Assembly (NCBI RefSeq): GCF_000243335.1
Contig: NZ_JH597775.1
Span: 120,088 to 184,087, forward strand
DNA: 64,000 nucleotides
Reading direction: 5' to 3'
Origin: Leptonema illini DSM 21528
Lineage (GTDB): Bacteria; Spirochaetota; Leptospiria; Leptospirales; Leptonemataceae
Part shown: in pieces, positions 61,621 through 64,000 of the stretch
Position numbering within the stretch: the first letter of the stretch is position 1
Layout: the number at the start of each line of letters is the position of its first letter
Made by a program: the position numbers and the translations under genes
Notes under the pieces: model-generated
Seen by the model: the letters and a program-made list of their open reading frames with translations, nothing else
What the model was told of the DNA's origin: nothing
Database searches by the model: none

Positions 61621-62217
61621 CTAAACGTCCTCCGTTCTGACGGCTCCCGCTCGCTCATAGTTCGCGAAAATCACGCCGCCCGGCGTTACGGTGCTCTCTT
61701 TTAGCGTGAAGGCCGCCGGAATCGTGCCTTCGACGAACAGTCGTTTGCCGGCGCCTAACGTGATCGGATGAATTTTCAGCCAGAGCTCATCCACTAAGTC
61801 ATGGCTGAGAAGGGTTTGAACAAGACCGGCGCTTCCATACAGATGCAGATCAGGCCCTCGAGAACCTTTGAGGTCGGCGACCTCTTTCGCCACGTCCCCG
61901 TTCAGAAAAACGGTGGGCTGCCATTCGCTGGAACTGATCGTATGCGAGGCGACATACTTCGTTGCTCTGTTGACGGCCGGCCAGATGTCATCATGCTCCG
62001 GCCAGTAGGGGGCCCATATTTCGAACGTCTTTCGACCGAGCAGTAGATCAAAGGGCAGATTCATCTGCCTTCGCATGATTTCTTGCGAGACCGAGTCGGA
62101 GTAAGGGCCGATCCATCCGCCAAAACGGAAGCCGCCGCTTGGATCTTCTCCGGCGCCGCCTGGCGCCTGGATAACGCCGTCAAGTGTGATGAACTCAAGA
62201 ACGATCAGCTTTCTCAT
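61621..62217 (-). CDS. RibD C-terminal/dihydrofolate-reductase-like protein
   Basis: 198 residues. '[15 protein letters not shown]' is the N-terminal signature of the RibD_C (DHFR-like) family, with '[15 protein letters not shown]' and '[14 protein letters not shown]' (nucleotide-binding region) and '[17 protein letters not shown]' further on. NADPH-dependent reductase of unknown substrate; not true folate DHFR. First of several small stand-alone genes on this strand. Confidence 0.88.
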   Translation of the reverse strand: MRKLIVLEFITLDGVIQAPGGAGEDPSGGFRFGGWIGPYSDSVSQEIMRRQMNLPFDLLLGRKTFEIWAPYWPEHDDIWPAVNRATKYVASHTISSSEWQPTVFLNGDVAKEVADLKGSRGPDLHLYGSAGLVQTLLSHDLVDELWLKIHPITLGAGKRLFVEGTIPAAFTLKESTVTPGGVIFANYERAGAVRTEDV

Positions 62218-62232
62218 GAAGGGCTCTTTCGA

Positions 62233-62667
62233 CTAATGGCGCTCTTCTTTTGCTCGGGTCTGTCGGACGCCGGCTTTTTGTTTGAGCGGCTGAAGTCCTC
62301 GGTTGCGCCTGATGTCTCGATAATTGTATTGAATGACCTTCGCCTTCTTCAGCCAGCGTTGTAGGTCGGATTTCCGGATCTCTTTAACGTCGTTATAAAA
62401 AACCGATGCATCCTTGAACTTCTGGCCCACGACGTTCAGGCCGGGCTCTTCGAAATCCGCGCCGCTCCAGAACATCAGTCGTATACCCGGTTTCTGTTCG
62501 CTGTAGCCGACCGTCGGATTCCCGTCAAGAAACCATACAGGATGTCCGTGCCAGATCTTATTCTCGGCTCCGGATAGATGTCTGTCGATCTCGGCCGCCA
62601 GCACATCGCAGACCTCTTTACGGCCTCCAGGTCGACCGGCGTTATACCTTACAGTATCGGGATGCAT
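62233..62667 (-). CDS. DUF1801-type protein
   Basis: 144 residues. 'WHGHPVWFLDGNPTVGYS' and 'IRLMFWSGADFEEPGL' and the basic C-terminus fit the DUF1801/YdhG-like fold, whose function is unknown. It is separated by 15 bp from the RibD-like gene downstream, so the two are probably co-transcribed. Confidence 0.7.
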   Translation of the reverse strand: MHPDTVRYNAGRPGGRKEVCDVLAAEIDRHLSGAENKIWHGHPVWFLDGNPTVGYSEQKPGIRLMFWSGADFEEPGLNVVGQKFKDASVFYNDVKEIRKSDLQRWLKKAKVIQYNYRDIRRNRGLQPLKQKAGVRQTRAKEERH

Positions 62668-62702
62668 GGAAGGCCTCCTTCTTTAGATGACTCTAATAAC
62701 TC

Positions 62703-63113
62703 TTACTCTTTCGGCACAACGGCGATCGCATCGATCTCTACAAAGAAATCGGGATGCGCAAGAGCAGGCACAAAGACGGCCGTGATGGCCGGAGGGTTAC
62801 TACGCTCGCCCCATATCTCTTGAAAGGCTTCGAAGCCCTCGCGTACGGACTGACCGTGTACAATATACACATTCCACTTTACGACATGATGCAGCTCGCC
62901 TCCGCCGGCGCGAAGGGCGATCTCCAGATTCTGTAATGCCTTCTTCGTCTGTGCTCGAACGTCGCCTTTGCCGACGATATTGCCTGAAGCATCGACGGCG
63001 TTCTGTCCGCCGACATAGATCGTCTTTACGGTCCCGCTTGTGACGACAGCCTGTGTGAAGGCAGGATTCCTGTGTAGCCCCGCCGGATTGAGATGCTGGA
63101 CATTTCCTTTCAT
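62703..63113 (-). CDS. Rid-family (RidA/YjgF-like) protein lacking the catalytic Arg
   Basis: 136 residues. Fold markers 'VYVGGQNAVDASGNIVG', 'TKKALQNLEIALRAGGG' and 'VEIDAIAVVP' are typical. In enamine/imine deaminases the motif 'P-x-R' carries the catalytic Arg; here it reads 'NPPAITAV', with Ile in that place. It thus belongs with the Rid subfamilies that lack deaminase activity. Role unknown. Confidence 0.85.
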   Translation of the reverse strand: MKGNVQHLNPAGLHRNPAFTQAVVTSGTVKTIYVGGQNAVDASGNIVGKGDVRAQTKKALQNLEIALRAGGGELHHVVKWNVYIVHGQSVREGFEAFQEIWGERSNPPAITAVFVPALAHPDFFVEIDAIAVVPKE

Positions 63114-63161
63114 AAATAAGCTCCTTTAGCGAGTTGAGGCCAGTTTTAAGAGGGCTTCGAC

Positions 63162-63770
63162 TCAAATACGATAGAACAGATTCGGATAATCCAACACGAC
63201 ACCATGTTCGTCAACGGACAATTCTGCTCTGAAGCTACTACTTCCATTTTCGTCGAGACTCTCGAAAAGATAGCGGCCTTCGTCAAGCCCTGTATAGGCC
63301 TGCATCTGCGAGCTCAGAGTCAATTCCGGTGCGAGAATCCATGCGACCTGAACGGGCCGCCGCTCATTGAGAGCGGGGCCCATCTGCAGTATCGGGAATG
63401 TATTCGTGAAAGGTGTCGGCCAGATATCGATGACGGTGCATCCGTCAAGATCGGCGAGGCCTCTGCCATCGTTATCCGTCCACTGCCCGTGGCCATCAGA
63501 GTAAAGATGCATCGTGTGAGTCGCAGACTGTGTTCTGCTCTGCAGGCGAGCTTCTTGAATGCGCCAGGCGGCATTCCACCTCAGGCGATATGTGAGTCGA
63601 AAGGGCCCGTGCTTCTCATCGAAGGCCAGAACCACTCCGTCTGCACTGCCTTCACCCAGAAGCAGATGCTCAAGCCCTGGAGATATCTTGCACCACGTAT
63701 GTCTCCAGGCGAAGCTGTAGGGCAATTCGAGAGACGTGCGGTCTGCGGAGCTGTCACCGTCCGGGTTCAC
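63162..63770 (-). CDS. Putative glycolipid-binding (PF06475-like) protein
   Basis: Up to 202 residues. 'WHTWCKISPGLEHLLL'-like opening, 'LTYRLRWNAAWRIQEA', 'DGHGQWTDNDGRGLADLDGCTVIDI' in pieces and 'PFTNTFPI' match the glycolipid-binding family; the invariant W-x-D...L-D-G-C-x-x-x-D-[IL]...P-x-x-N-T-x-P-I block is complete. No signal peptide. Start uncertain within the first 15 residues. Function inferred only from family name. Confidence 0.8.
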   Translation of the reverse strand: MNPDGDSSADRTSLELPYSFAWRHTWCKISPGLEHLLLGEGSADGVVLAFDEKHGPFRLTYRLRWNAAWRIQEARLQSRTQSATHTMHLYSDGHGQWTDNDGRGLADLDGCTVIDIWPTPFTNTFPILQMGPALNERRPVQVAWILAPELTLSSQMQAYTGLDEGRYLFESLDENGSSSFRAELSVDEHGVVLDYPNLFYRI

Positions 63771-63858
63771 GCAGGCTTCTCCGGGTTATTCAGCCGCTGC
63801 GGATCCATCCAGTAACGATAGGGATTATGTCCCGAATTTAGTTAGAGTTTGAAAAGGC

Positions 63859-63910
63859 GGAACCCTGGCCCAAAGTGGGCCGAACACCACATTCCCTTAC
63901 GGAGGGTTCC
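63859..63910 (+). promoter_or_regulatory. Nested hairpin masking the ribosome-binding site of the last gene
   Basis: Outer arms GGAACCCT (63859-63866) and AGGGTTCC (63903-63910); inner arms GGCCCA (63867-63872) and TGGGCC (63876-63881) with an AAG loop. The right outer arm overlaps the GGAGG at 63901-63905. Confidence 0.55.
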
Positions 63911-63912
63911 AG

Positions 63913-64000
63913 ATGAAGAAGAACGAACGGGCAGAAACCAGTCAAACACAAAGCCTTACGGCCGAAGGTTTTCGGGATTATATTCGAACCAGCCTCGATG
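63913..64000 (+). CDS. Start of an unidentified gene (runs off the window)
   Basis: 29 codons from the ATG at 63913, with GGAGG seven bases upstream. The visible N-terminus ('KKNERAETSQTQSLTAEGF') is hydrophilic with no signal peptide and is too short to assign. A mobile-element transposase is possible given the accessory surroundings and the RBS-masking stem, but nothing in the residues proves it. Confidence 0.5.
   Translation, partial: MKKNERAETSQTQSLTAEGFRDYIRTSLD

Noticed and set aside
1..64000. tRNA and rRNA genes
   Set aside because: I looked for T-loop-like and CCA-type patterns in the intergenic gaps and saw none; a tRNAscan run would settle it.

Overview
The window reads as chromosome of a moderately GC-rich spirochaete, most likely of the Leptospirales (Leptonema/Turneriella type). 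The pointers are a DUF1574-family SGNH-like protein, several lipoproteins with loose lipoboxes, a compact chemotaxis cluster, many GAF/PAS/GGDEF/PP2C signalling proteins, and a cobalamin-dependent methionine cycle. The taxonomic call is inference from gene content, not from a marker RNA. I found no rRNA, tRNA or CRISPR array.

Layout. 0-2.8 kb: the end of an unidentified gene and a long fibre-like protein with eight exact 32-residue repeats, probably the tail end of a phage-tail-like locus to the left. 2.8-8.2 kb: a protein with a voltage-sensor-like membrane domain and HAMP but no pore or output domain, metF, a GAF-GAF-PP2C phosphatase, a carbonic-anhydrase-like protein and tapT. 8.2-17.9 kb: a diguanylate cyclase, membrane proteins, a MYG1-family protein, two tandem DUF4139 (MuiA-like) exported proteins, a methyltransferase, a metallophosphoesterase and a Cys-repeat exported protein. 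18.1-26 kb: a chemotaxis cluster cheY-STAS-cheA-mcp-cheW-cheR-cheD-cheB, split between mcp and cheW by five back-to-back hairpins, then a convergent GHKL-ATPase-like gene.

26.8-36.4 kb is the most coherent regulatory story. An ArsR-type regulator fused to a SAM-methyltransferase-like domain (SahR-like) sits directly upstream of ahcY. Its promoter is covered by a perfect 24-bp palindrome. The metH promoter 5.7 kb away carries the same palindrome with one mismatch and the same -35/-10 placement. This suggests a small SAH-responsive regulon controlling SAH hydrolysis and homocysteine remethylation. Between them lie an antitoxin with a toxin gene that has lost its middle, a DUF3293-adenosine deaminase fusion that could consume the adenosine released by AhcY, and an RluA-type pseudouridine synthase.

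36.4-48.2 kb: corA, a large lipoprotein with Cys-rich repeats, a Vps62-like domain and ricin-type repeats, pirin, an M23 homologue with an altered metal ligand, a penicillin-binding/OXA-like hydrolase, PilZ, an AGCS symporter, OsmC, a GGDEF-EAL protein with a degenerate EAL domain, and a hybrid histidine kinase. 48.2-59.7 kb: hrpB, a DsbD split into two genes, rhomboid, a coiled-coil/TPR protein, dtd, a DUF1574 protein, a Kazal-like lipoprotein, a DUF2249 protein, a methyltransferase and an acyl-CoA synthetase. 59.7-64 kb is accessory: VapBC, a lone RHH antitoxin-like gene, a frameshifted gene, small stand-alone enzymes (RibD/DHFR-like, DUF1801, Rid, glycolipid-binding), and the start of an unidentified gene whose ribosome-binding site lies in a stem. 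Short hairpin elements ending in a GTTTTTGAGA-type motif recur in intergenic DNA. Most intergenic gaps are short; those over 300 bases (32147-32596 and 57651-57953) hold repeat-like or hairpin DNA.
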